From NCBI GenBank assembly GCA_018883305.1, contig VEQI01000025.1, forward strand, positions 1 to 17,350: a DNA stretch of 17,350 nucleotides, given 5' to 3'. The position numbers were made by a program, and so were the translations under genes. Position 1 is the first letter of the stretch. Every line of letters starts with the position of its first letter. The notes under the pieces are model-generated. The model saw only the letters and a program-made list of their open reading frames with translations, was not told the DNA's origin and made no database searches. This document shows positions 1 to 6,761 of this stretch, in pieces. Source of the stretch: Limnohabitans sp. (GTDB lineage Bacteria > Pseudomonadota > Gammaproteobacteria > Burkholderiales > Burkholderiaceae_C).

Positions 1-297
1 GTGTACCGCAGCCCGGTGTTCCCCACCTCTTCCTTTGCGCATGCGCATGATCTCAAGCCCGAGCTGGCCGAAAAACTGAAGCAATGCTTCTACAGTTTCC
101 GCTTTCCAGCAGCCATGCAAAAAGAATTTAACGGCGACGATCGCTTCCTGCCCATCACCTACGCCAAAGATTGGGCTGTAGTGCGGGATGTGGCCGAAAA
201 GTCAGGCACCCCCTACAACAAGGCGGCGTACGACGCTGAATCCAAGCGCGAGGCTGAAGCTGCTGCCAAGAAAGCTGCAGCAGAGGCCAAAAAGTGA
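1..297 (+). CDS. phnD: PhnD-type phosphonate ABC transporter substrate-binding protein, C-terminal part
   Basis: Periplasmic binding protein that delivers a phosphonate or related phosphorus compound to the PhnC/PhnE importer. Only the last 98 residues are in the window. The reading frame is open from base 1, so the GTG there is most likely an internal valine, not the start. The fragment carries the pattern typical of PhnD C-termini: a YRSPVFPTSSF segment (compare the S-P-x-x-P stretch of the family), then a helix-rich region ending in ITYAKDWAVVRDVAEKSG. It ends in an unusual Ala/Lys/Glu-rich tail of about 20 residues. The stop overlaps the phnC start by 4 bp (GTGA). The assignment rests on the fragment plus the three transporter genes that follow. 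Substrate (phosphonate, phosphite or hypophosphite) cannot be told from this part. Confidence 0.8.
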   Translation: MYRSPVFPTSSFAHAHDLKPELAEKLKQCFYSFRFPAAMQKEFNGDDRFLPITYAKDWAVVRDVAEKSGTPYNKAAYDAESKREAEAAAKKAAAEAKK

Positions 298-1064
298 GCG
301 CACTGCTGTCCTTGCGCGGATTGCGCAAGGAATACCGCCCGGGTGAACCCGTGCTGCGGGACATTCGACTGGATTTCTCAGCGGCAGAACACGGTGGTGT
401 GACCGCCATCATTGGTCCGTCTGGCACGGGCAAATCCACCCTGATTCGCTGCATCAACCGCTTGGTGGATCCCACCGCGGGCGAGATTCTGTTCCAGGGC
501 GTGGACCTGGCTCAACTTCAGGGTAAGGCATTGCGCGAAGCCCGTTGTCGCATTGGCATGGTGTTCCAGGAATACAACCTGGTAGAACGCCTGAGCGTCA
601 TCGAAAACATACTTTGCGGACGATTGGGTGTCATGCCGTGGTGGCGCGCACTGCTTCGGCGATTCGAGCCACAGGACATAGACCGAGCCTTCGAGTTGAT
701 GCAAGCCGTCGGCCTGCCCGAGGACTTTGCATCGCGTCGTGCAGATGCGCTTTCAGGCGGGCAGCGGCAGCGAGTGGGCATCGCACGCGCGTTAATGCAA
801 GCCCCACAACTCATCTTGGCAGATGAGCCCACTTCATCACTGGACCCCAAGACATCGGTGGAAATCATGGAGCTGTTGACGGAGGTTTCCCTTCGTCGCC
901 GTGTGCCCGTGCTGATCAACATTCACAACGTGGAGTTGGCCAAGCGCTACGCCAGTCGCATCATCGGCATGGCGCGTGGCGAGGTGGTGTTTGATGGTTC
1001 GCCGCTAGCGCTCCAAGATCATCACCTCAAGGCGATTTACGGCGCCGAAGGCTGGCTGCCTTGA
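294..1064 (+). CDS. phnC: Phosphonate-type ABC transporter ATP-binding protein
   Basis: Cytoplasmic ATPase of the PhnCDE importer, 256 residues, the usual PhnC length. Visible motifs in order: Walker A GPSGTGKST (41-49), Q-loop glutamine 92 in VFQEYNL, signature LSGGQ (153-157), Walker B LILADEP (173-179), D-loop SSLD, and switch histidine 211 in INIHNVELAKRYA, a pattern typical of PhnC. The end of the protein, with RIIGMARGEVVFDG, also matches this subfamily. The start is GTG at 294, inside the end of phnD (GTGA overlap), with AGAGG at 282-286 as ribosome binding site 7 bases upstream. It is followed, again with a 4-bp overlap, by phnE. No C-P lyase gene is in the window, so whether this serves phosphonate breakdown or phosphite uptake is open. 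Confidence 0.92.
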   Translation: MSALLSLRGLRKEYRPGEPVLRDIRLDFSAAEHGGVTAIIGPSGTGKSTLIRCINRLVDPTAGEILFQGVDLAQLQGKALREARCRIGMVFQEYNLVERLSVIENILCGRLGVMPWWRALLRRFEPQDIDRAFELMQAVGLPEDFASRRADALSGGQRQRVGIARALMQAPQLILADEPTSSLDPKTSVEIMELLTEVSLRRRVPVLINIHNVELAKRYASRIIGMARGEVVFDGSPLALQDHHLKAIYGAEGWLP

Positions 1065-1867
1065 TCGTGAACGCTGTACCCAACGACCTCAATCGCCCAC
1101 GCGTCTTTGCGCCACACTGGCCCTCCCGTGTGGCCTGGGCTGGATTGGGGCTCTATACGCTATACGCGCTCAGCACACTGAATGTGAGCTGGACCCGCGT
1201 GCTGGCGGGTGGACCGCAAGCCCTGAAGATGCTCTCACGCATGTGGCCACCCAACATGGCACCAGACAAGCTGGACCTCATTGCATCGGGTCTGCTGGAG
1301 AGTTTGCAAATCGCGCTCATTTCCACTTTTGCAGGCGTGTTGCTGTCCCTGCCCCTGGCGCTGATGGCGGCCCGTAACCTTTCACCCACGACACTGTCTG
1401 CGGCAGCCAGGATTGTGATTGCCCTGTGCCGATCTTTTCACCCCATCATCGTGGCCATTTTGTTTGTGAAAGCGGTCGGTTTTGGCGCGCTCTCGGGGGT
1501 GCTCGCGCTGGTGGTTTCCAGCATGGGGTTTGTCAGCAAGCTGCTGGCGGAGGTGCTGGAAGAACTGGACGAGCGACAAGTGGAGGCCGTACGTGCCACC
1601 GGTGCCGGCTTTTTTCAAATCTTGGTGATGGCGGTGATGCCACAGGTGTTTGCGCGATTCATTGGTTTGTCCGCTTACCAGTTTGATTCCAACCTGCGCA
1701 ACTCCACCATGGTGGGCATTGTGGGTGGCGGAGGCATTGGTGCAGCACTGTTCACGGCCTATCAGCGCTTTGACTACGATGTGGTGTTCACCATCCTGTT
1801 GCTCATCATCGCCCTCATCATGGTCTCGGAAGCACTCTCGATGGGACTGAAAAAGGTGTTCCGGTGA
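1061..1867 (+). CDS. phnE: Phosphonate-type ABC transporter permease (first PhnE paralogue)
   Basis: Inner-membrane channel subunit of the importer, 268 residues. Hydrophobic segments lie at about 22-41, 78-103, 118-153 (probably two spans) and 240-262. The cytoplasmic EAA-type loop that docks on PhnC is at about 158-196 (SKLLAEVLEELD, then EAVRATGAG and MPQV). The start used is TTG at 1061, which overlaps the phnC stop (TTGA) and has GAAGG 9 bases upstream at 1047-1051. A GTG at 1067 is the alternative and would lose two residues. It shares the P-L-x-x-x-AARN stretch and the glycine-rich GGGGIGAAL motif with the next gene, so the two permeases are paralogues and probably form a heterodimer. 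Confidence in the family is high; the exact start is less certain. Confidence 0.9.
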   Translation: MIVNAVPNDLNRPRVFAPHWPSRVAWAGLGLYTLYALSTLNVSWTRVLAGGPQALKMLSRMWPPNMAPDKLDLIASGLLESLQIALISTFAGVLLSLPLALMAARNLSPTTLSAAARIVIALCRSFHPIIVAILFVKAVGFGALSGVLALVVSSMGFVSKLLAEVLEELDERQVEAVRATGAGFFQILVMAVMPQVFARFIGLSAYQFDSNLRNSTMVGIVGGGGIGAALFTAYQRFDYDVVFTILLLIIALIMVSEALSMGLKKVFR

Positions 1868-2649
1868 AGCAGTGGCAACGCTTTAGCCCTGCCCAACGAG
1901 TGGCTCGGTCGATGTTTTACATTGTCTGTGCCACCGCTCTCGTGTGGTCAGTCAGCAAGATTGAAATCATCCCCGAGTTTCTCTACGATGCGCCCGAGCA
2001 AACGGCTGATCTGTTCAAACGCATGTGGCCATTTGACTGGTCTTACTACCCAGCCGCCATTCATGATGCGTTGATTGAAACATTCCACATCGCCACCTTG
2101 GGTACGTTGCTGTCATTGATCATCGCAGTGCCCTTGTCGTTTCTGGCCGCCCGCAACTTCACGCGCCATGGCGTGCTCAATTGGCTGGCTCAGTGGATAT
2201 TTGTGTCAACGCGTTCGGTCAACTCGCTGATCTGGGCTCTGCTTTTTGTCGCCATCTTCGGGCCCGGTACGCTGGCAGGCGTGTTATCCATTGCCTTTCG
2301 CTCGGTTGGCTTTGTCGGCAAGCTGATTGCCGAAGCGCTGGAAGAGGCACGCAGTGGGCCGATTGAAGCCCTCACAGCCTGTGGCGCCCCGCGTGCCATG
2401 ATCTTGGCCAAAGGCTACTGGCCCCAAGTGGAACCTGCGTTCTGGAGTGTGGCCCTGCTGCGTTGGGATATCAACATCCGTGAATCCGCCGTACTGGGTT
2501 TGGTGGGCGCAGGTGGCATTGGCGTGGCACTGGACACCGCCATGAACAATCTGTATTGGGACCAGGTGGGGCTGATTCTGGCCGTGATCTTTGTGGTGGT
2601 GATTGTGACCGAGGTGGTCACCAACAGCTTGCGATCAAGAATCCTGTGA
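1864..2649 (+). CDS. phnE: Phosphonate-type ABC transporter permease (second PhnE paralogue)
   Basis: Second membrane subunit, 261 residues. Hydrophobic segments lie at about 14-32, 73-96, 111-148 and 236-256. The EAA-type loop (KLIAEALEEAR, EALTACGAPRA, WPQV) is at about 153-189, and GAGGIGVAL at 215-223 corresponds to the same motif in the first permease. Start is GTG at 1864 within the stop of the preceding gene (GTGA), with AAGG at 1853-1856 as ribosome binding site 7 bases upstream. Gene order D-C-E-E is a known arrangement for PhnCDE-type importers, in which two PhnE proteins replace a homodimer. This is the last gene of the plus-strand transporter unit. The next gene converges 52 bp downstream. 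Confidence 0.9.
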   Translation: MKQWQRFSPAQRVARSMFYIVCATALVWSVSKIEIIPEFLYDAPEQTADLFKRMWPFDWSYYPAAIHDALIETFHIATLGTLLSLIIAVPLSFLAARNFTRHGVLNWLAQWIFVSTRSVNSLIWALLFVAIFGPGTLAGVLSIAFRSVGFVGKLIAEALEEARSGPIEALTACGAPRAMILAKGYWPQVEPAFWSVALLRWDINIRESAVLGLVGAGGIGVALDTAMNNLYWDQVGLILAVIFVVVIVTEVVTNSLRSRIL

Positions 2650-2701
2650 GACCGAGATGCGTTTGAGCAGCGGGGGCGGCACAGAAACCACACCGGCGCG
2701 T

Positions 2702-3421
2702 TCAAGGGGTCAGCGCACGCCCCTCCCCCTGCGCTTCCACCGTCTGTCCATCCCGGATGTGATACAGCCGCTTGAAGGTGGGAATGATTTTTTCATCGTG
2801 CGTGACCACGATCACGGCTGTCTGCGCTTGCTGGGCCATGCGGTTGAGGATGCGAACCACCGCCAAGGCACGCTCGCTGTCCAGCGGCGCCGTCGGCTCA
2901 TCGGCCAGGATCACCGGGGGTTTGTTGGCCAAGGCACGGGCAATGGACACTCGCTGCTGCTCGCCCCCAGAAAGCTGTGAGGGCTCTGCCTTGGCCCGAT
3001 GCGCCACATCCAGTGCGGTCAGCAACTCCAGCGCCTGCTGCCTGGCCTGCGCATTGGGAACACCGGCCAGCATGGGTAGCAGGGCCACGTTGTCGGTGAC
3101 ATCCAGAAAGGGAATGAGGTAAGGCGCCTGAAACACAAAGCCGATGCGGTCGCGTCGCAAGGCTCGCAGATCGGACTGCGTCCAGCCATCGTTGTAAATC
3201 ACCTCATCGCCGAGCGTGATTCGGCCAGACGTGGGCTCAATGATGGCCCCCAGGCATTTCAGCAACGTGCTTTTGCCGGAGCCGGAAGGACCTATCAGCC
3301 CCACCACCTCGCCTGGCGCGACCTGCATGTTGACGTTCTTTAAGGCCTCCACCGCCGTGTCGCCTCGCCCATATACCTTGCGCAGATTCTCGATACGGAT
3401 GCCGCCCGGAGAAATGGTCAT
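2702..3421 (-). CDS. ABC exporter ATP-binding protein (DevA/MacB/LolD-like)
   Basis: Cytoplasmic ATPase of a three-part exporter, 239 residues from ATG at 3421. Motifs: Walker A GPSGSGKST (44-52), Q-loop glutamine 98 in FVFQAPYLIPFLDVTDNV, signature SGGEQQR (151-157), Walker B VILADEP (170-176), switch histidine 208 in VIVVTHDEK. The Q-loop context and the SGGEQQRV form are characteristic of the MacB/LolD/DevA group that works with FtsX-domain permeases. The permease gene stops 10 bp before this ATG, so the two are probably coupled; no clear Shine-Dalgarno is seen. A longer form could start at TTG 3457 inside the permease gene, adding 12 residues, but the added part has no family-like sequence. 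Substrate unknown: lipid, peptide or small molecule. Confidence 0.88.
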   Translation of the reverse strand: MTISPGGIRIENLRKVYGRGDTAVEALKNVNMQVAPGEVVGLIGPSGSGKSTLLKCLGAIIEPTSGRITLGDEVIYNDGWTQSDLRALRRDRIGFVFQAPYLIPFLDVTDNVALLPMLAGVPNAQARQQALELLTALDVAHRAKAEPSQLSGGEQQRVSIARALANKPPVILADEPTAPLDSERALAVVRILNRMAQQAQTAVIVVTHDEKIIPTFKRLYHIRDGQTVEAQGEGRALTP

Positions 3422-3431
3422 GATGGGATGC

Positions 3432-4622
3432 TCAGCTGATGGCGGTGGCTGGATCAATCCGCAGCGCCACGCGAATGGCCAGAATGCTGGCCAGGGAACA
3501 GATCAGCATCACAATCGCCAGCCCACGCAGCGCATCGCTTTGCAACAACAGCACGTACTTGGGAAACGCCGGTGCCCACAGCGTGGCCGAGAGCTTGCCA
3601 ATAAAAAAGCCGATCAACCCTAACCCCAAGGCCTGTTGCAAAATCATGAGCGCGATGGTGCGGTGGCTGGTGCCAATCAGTTTCAGCACGGCAATTTCGC
3701 GGATCTTGCCCATGGTCATGGTGTAGATGATGAAGGCCACAATCGTTGCACTCACGATGGCCAGAATCACCAGGAACATCCCGATCTGCTTGGCCGAGGT
3801 GGCAATCAGTTTGGCGATCAAAATATCTTCCATGTCCGCGCGGTCATACGCTTCCAAATGTTTCCAACGCTTGATCGGCTCTGTCACTTGCACCGGGGTA
3901 AAGCCCGCTTTCACCTGCACCAGAATGGCATTGACGCTGTGACTGCTGGACTGACTGGCAATGACGGCATCCAGCAAGCCCGGCACCCAAGGTCGGTTGA
4001 AAGCCGCATTGGCGCTGGTGCGAGCGCGGTCATTCACAATGGCGTCGTTGTCCTTGAGAAACTGCGCTTCTTGTGCGTCCTTCAAGGGGATGAACACCAT
4101 CGGGTCGCCACCCGAGGACACCATACGCTGAGTCAACCCTACTACGGTGTAATCGTGGCGCCGAATGCGAATGTGGTCACCCAGCGCAAATCCGGTTTTG
4201 ACATCGGCCAACGCTTCGTAGTGCGTGTGCGTGATGGGTCTGCCCGCCACCAGATGCGCAGGACTCCCGGGCTTGCCAGGTTCAATGCCCACCACCATGG
4301 CACGCGCCTCGTCATCGCCCCGCTTCACTTGCATATTGAGGTAGGTGACGTTGGCCGCCACCGCCACGCCAGGCATGCCTTGAATGCCACGAATGGCATC
4401 ATCCGGAATGTTGGAGGCTTCGGCATAAGGCCCTTGGGTGTCTTTTTGAACCACCCAGATATCGGCCCCGCTATTGGTCAATAAGGCTTGCGCATCGTCC
4501 ACCATGCCACGGTACACCCCTGCCATGGACAGCGTGACGCCAATCAACAAGCCCAGCCCCAGGCCGGTCAAGACAAATTTGGGCCATGCATGCAGAATGT
4601 CCCGACCGGCCAGACTGATCAC
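3432..4622 (-). CDS. FtsX-domain ABC exporter permease (DevC/MacB-like)
   Basis: Inner-membrane permease of 396 residues. One membrane span lies near the N-terminus (about 15-35), followed by a large periplasmic domain of the MacB_PCD type (about 40-265), then three spans at about 282-304, 323-345 and 366-387. The cytoplasmic loop KIREIAVLKLIGTS (306-319) is the FtsX-family signature that contacts the ATPase. ATPase and membrane domains are separate proteins, as in DevBCA systems. Start chosen: GTG at 4622, which overlaps the adaptor stop by 4 bp (GTGA). The frame stays open to 4823, but that part lies entirely within the adaptor gene and encodes a Gly/Ser/Arg/His-rich stretch without family features. 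Role: moves a substrate from membrane or periplasm into the HlyD-type adaptor. Confidence 0.87.
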   Translation of the reverse strand: MISLAGRDILHAWPKFVLTGLGLGLLIGVTLSMAGVYRGMVDDAQALLTNSGADIWVVQKDTQGPYAEASNIPDDAIRGIQGMPGVAVAANVTYLNMQVKRGDDEARAMVVGIEPGKPGSPAHLVAGRPITHTHYEALADVKTGFALGDHIRIRRHDYTVVGLTQRMVSSGGDPMVFIPLKDAQEAQFLKDNDAIVNDRARTSANAAFNRPWVPGLLDAVIASQSSSHSVNAILVQVKAGFTPVQVTEPIKRWKHLEAYDRADMEDILIAKLIATSAKQIGMFLVILAIVSATIVAFIIYTMTMGKIREIAVLKLIGTSHRTIALMILQQALGLGLIGFFIGKLSATLWAPAFPKYVLLLQSDALRGLAIVMLICSLASILAIRVALRIDPATAIS

Positions 4623-5827
4623 TGACTGACTCCCGCGTCCGTGGCGGGCTTCACAATGGCCTCCACCACTTTCAGACGCATGGCTTTGCTCAAGGGCTTC
4701 TGGCTGTGGACCACCACCACATCCCCGGCCTTGAGGCCTTCCAGAATCTGCGCCTGACCGCCCAAGCTGGTGGCCCCGACTTTCACCATCGACAGCACGG
4801 GTTTGCCTGCTTCCAGCCGCCACACCACGGTTTGACCATCCCGCTTGTGGATGCTGGCCAACGGGATCAACACAGAAGGGGCGATCGGTGGCAAATCCAG
4901 GGTGGCTTGCGCCATTTCCCCCACCGCGACACCTGCAGGCAAGGTGTCAAACGTCAACTGGGCCACGCGCTCTTCGGCCACACTGTCGCCCAGCAACTCC
5001 AGACGAGCCACCGATCCGGTCAACGTCTGGTGTGACTTGGAGCGTAAGACAATTTGCGCCTTCAGCCCCGGCGCCAATCCACTTGAACGTCCTTGGTCCA
5101 CGCGCAGTTTCAGCCACAGGCTGCTTGGGTCCATGATGCGCAAGACCGCTTGTCCGGCCACCACTGTGGAACCGGGCTCTGCCTCACGGGTGGTCACCAC
5201 CCCATCGGCGGTGGCCATCAGACGCACGCTGGCTTTTTGCTGCAGCAAGGCCGCTTTGTCGGCTTTCGCCCGGATCAAATCTTGTTCGGCCACGAGCACG
5301 TTGGCGCGGCTGGCCTCCAGAGCGGCATCCGCAGAAATTCGGGTTTGAACCACCGTTTCCAGTGCGGTTGAACTGATGAACTGCTTGTCGGCCAGATCCT
5401 GATTGCGCCGCAAATTGGACACCGCCAGTTCGCGTTTGGCTTGAGCATCCGTTTGCTGTGCTTTGGCAGATGCCAACGCATTGGCAGTCCGGTCGATCGT
5501 GGCCTCCAGCGACGCCAAACGTTGATCCAGATCAACAGGATCCATCTCGGCCAGCCATTGACCCGCTTTCACGGTATCGCCCACGTCCACCTTCACGCTC
5601 AGTACACGCCCCGCCACGGTGGGCCCGATCATCCAGCTGCGACGAGCCTCCACGGTGCCAATGCCAAACAATTGGGGGGTGAACACGCCTTCCTGGGCAG
5701 TGACCACCGTCACTTGCGTGGGCGCCAGCGGACCCACGCGTGTCATGGCCAAGGCAAAGAGCCCCAGCAGCAAGACGGCTAATGCGGTCAGGATGAGCGT
5801 GCGTTTTTTGGAGGAGGCAATGGGCAT
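4619..5827 (-). CDS. HlyD/MacA-type periplasmic adaptor subunit of ABC exporter
   Basis: Membrane-fusion protein of 402 residues that links the ABC permease to an outer-membrane channel. Order of parts: N-terminal membrane anchor (about 10-29), first half of the lipoyl-like domain (about 67-95, AGRVLSVKVDVGDTVKAGQ), a long alpha-helical coiled-coil hairpin rich in Ala, Gln, Lys and Arg (about 97-200), second lipoyl half (VRLMATADGVVTTREAEPGSTV), then beta-barrel and membrane-proximal domains. It is the first gene of the exporter unit; no TolC-like outer-membrane gene is nearby. Start is ATG at 5827 with no recognisable ribosome binding site. A possible promoter sits so close that the mRNA could be leaderless. 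DevB of the DevBCA group is the closest named architecture; substrate unknown. Confidence 0.88.
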   Translation of the reverse strand: MPIASSKKRTLILTALAVLLLGLFALAMTRVGPLAPTQVTVVTAQEGVFTPQLFGIGTVEARRSWMIGPTVAGRVLSVKVDVGDTVKAGQWLAEMDPVDLDQRLASLEATIDRTANALASAKAQQTDAQAKRELAVSNLRRNQDLADKQFISSTALETVVQTRISADAALEASRANVLVAEQDLIRAKADKAALLQQKASVRLMATADGVVTTREAEPGSTVVAGQAVLRIMDPSSLWLKLRVDQGRSSGLAPGLKAQIVLRSKSHQTLTGSVARLELLGDSVAEERVAQLTFDTLPAGVAVGEMAQATLDLPPIAPSVLIPLASIHKRDGQTVVWRLEAGKPVLSMVKVGATSLGGQAQILEGLKAGDVVVVHSQKPLSKAMRLKVVEAIVKPATDAGVSQ

Positions 5828-5833
5828 GGCTTG

Positions 5834-5862
5834 AGCATAGCGCTGGCCATCACCTGGGGCAA
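5834..5862 (-). promoter_or_regulatory. Possible sigma70-type promoter for the exporter operon
   Basis: On the minus strand, TTGCCC (5857-5862) and TATGCT (5834-5839) are separated by 17 bases, each matching 4 of 6 consensus positions. The expected transcription start would be at or next to the A of the adaptor ATG (5827). This fits the lack of a Shine-Dalgarno there but is a weak match and may be chance. Confidence 0.3.
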
Positions 5863-5903
5863 GTCACTCACCTCAACCATTGGCACAGATGATGAACAAT
5901 AAT

Positions 5904-5918
5904 GTCCTGGTCCAGGAC
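5904..5918. promoter_or_regulatory. 15-bp palindrome over the amidohydrolase ribosome binding site (candidate operator)
   Basis: GTCCTGG-T-CCAGGAC is a perfect 7-bp inverted repeat with a one-base centre, ending 5 bp before the ATG at 5924. Its right arm contains AGGA, the probable ribosome binding site. A second, offset palindrome, GGTCC-A-GGACC, lies at 5909-5919. It sits in the 96-bp divergent gap shared with the exporter operon. It could be a repressor site or an RNA hairpin hiding the ribosome binding site. Confidence 0.5.
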
Positions 5919-5923
5919 CCCTC

Positions 5924-6754
5924 ATGAAACTGATCGACGCGCAAGTACACCTTTGGAAACCCAACACGCCAGATCGGCCCTGGCCAGCGGATCGCGCTGC
6001 GGGCTCACACGGCGATGCACTGCTGGCGGAACAAATGCTGGCCATGATGGCGCAAGCGGGCGTGGATCGAGCGGTGATCGTGCCGCCCTCCTGGGAAGGT
6101 GACAGGAATGATGTGGCGATTGACGCTGCCACACGTTACCCCGACAAATTTGCGGTGATGGGCAGACTCCCCATCGAGCGACCCGTGGGGTTTGAGGTCT
6201 TGGCGAACTGGAAGCAACAACCGGGCATGCTGGGCATGCGCTTCACGTTTCACACACCTGCCCATCGGCAATGGCTGCAAGATGGCACGGCAGAATGGTT
6301 ATGGCCCCTGGCGCAAAAGGCGCAAATACCACTCATGGTGAACGTGCCCGGGTCCGTGCATCTCATCGACAAAGTCGCCCAACAGTATCCCGCCTTGAAG
6401 CTGATCATTGACCACCTGGCGTGCGCTGCCAACAAAAAAGACGACGAGGCCCACGCCGAACTGGATAGCCTGATCCGGCTGGCGCGGTATGCCAATGTCG
6501 CTGTGAAAGCGACGGCAGTTGCACGCTACACCAACGAAAGTTATCCCTACCCCAACACACAGTTGAAGTTGAAACGTATCTTCGATGCGTTCGGTCCACA
6601 CCGATTTTTCTGGGGCAGCGACATCAGCCGCCTACCCTGCACCTACCAACAGGCCATCACCCTGTTCACCGAAGAATTGTCCTGGCTATCCGCCAGCGAC
6701 AAACCCTTGGTCATGGGCCAGGCCTTGTGCCACTGGCTGGACTGGCAAATTTGA
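5924..6754 (+). CDS. Amidohydrolase-family metal-dependent hydrolase (COG3618-type, TIM barrel)
   Basis: Cytoplasmic hydrolase of 276 residues, the family's usual length. The amidohydrolase_2/COG3618 group includes lactonases such as L-fuconolactonase and 2-pyrone-4,6-dicarboxylate lactonase. Family marks: N-terminal IDAQVHLW (4-11, first barrel strand), IIDHLA with His164 (161-166), and FFWGSDISR with Asp233 (228-236), the usual catalytic acid. In the N-terminal motif the first histidine of the HxH metal pair is Gln7. The C-terminus (PLVMGQALCHWLDWQ) occupies the place of the family's closing G-x-N-A-x-x-L-F segment. Start is ATG at 5924 with AGGA at 5913-5916, inside a palindrome. It is a single-gene unit, divergent from the exporter and converging on the dehydrogenase gene 7 bp away. 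Substrate unknown. Confidence 0.8.
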   Translation: MKLIDAQVHLWKPNTPDRPWPADRAAGSHGDALLAEQMLAMMAQAGVDRAVIVPPSWEGDRNDVAIDAATRYPDKFAVMGRLPIERPVGFEVLANWKQQPGMLGMRFTFHTPAHRQWLQDGTAEWLWPLAQKAQIPLMVNVPGSVHLIDKVAQQYPALKLIIDHLACAANKKDDEAHAELDSLIRLARYANVAVKATAVARYTNESYPYPNTQLKLKRIFDAFGPHRFFWGSDISRLPCTYQQAITLFTEELSWLSASDKPLVMGQALCHWLDWQI

Positions 6755-6761
6755 AAAACCT

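Noticed and set aside
2650..2701. Terminator between the phosphonate importer and the exporter
   Set aside because: I looked for a stem-loop in the 52-bp convergent gap and found no convincing symmetric arms or T-run.
3636..4484. Plus-strand open frame of 282 codons opposite the exporter permease
   Set aside because: Its His/Gly/Arg/Gln-rich translation has no domain, and the opposite strand encodes a clear FtsX-type permease. Such frames are expected opposite GC-rich genes.
4623..4823. N-terminal extension of the exporter permease frame
   Set aside because: It lies fully inside the adaptor gene, encodes a Gly/Ser/Arg/His-rich stretch without family features, and a GTG with a 4-bp overlap gives a normal start.
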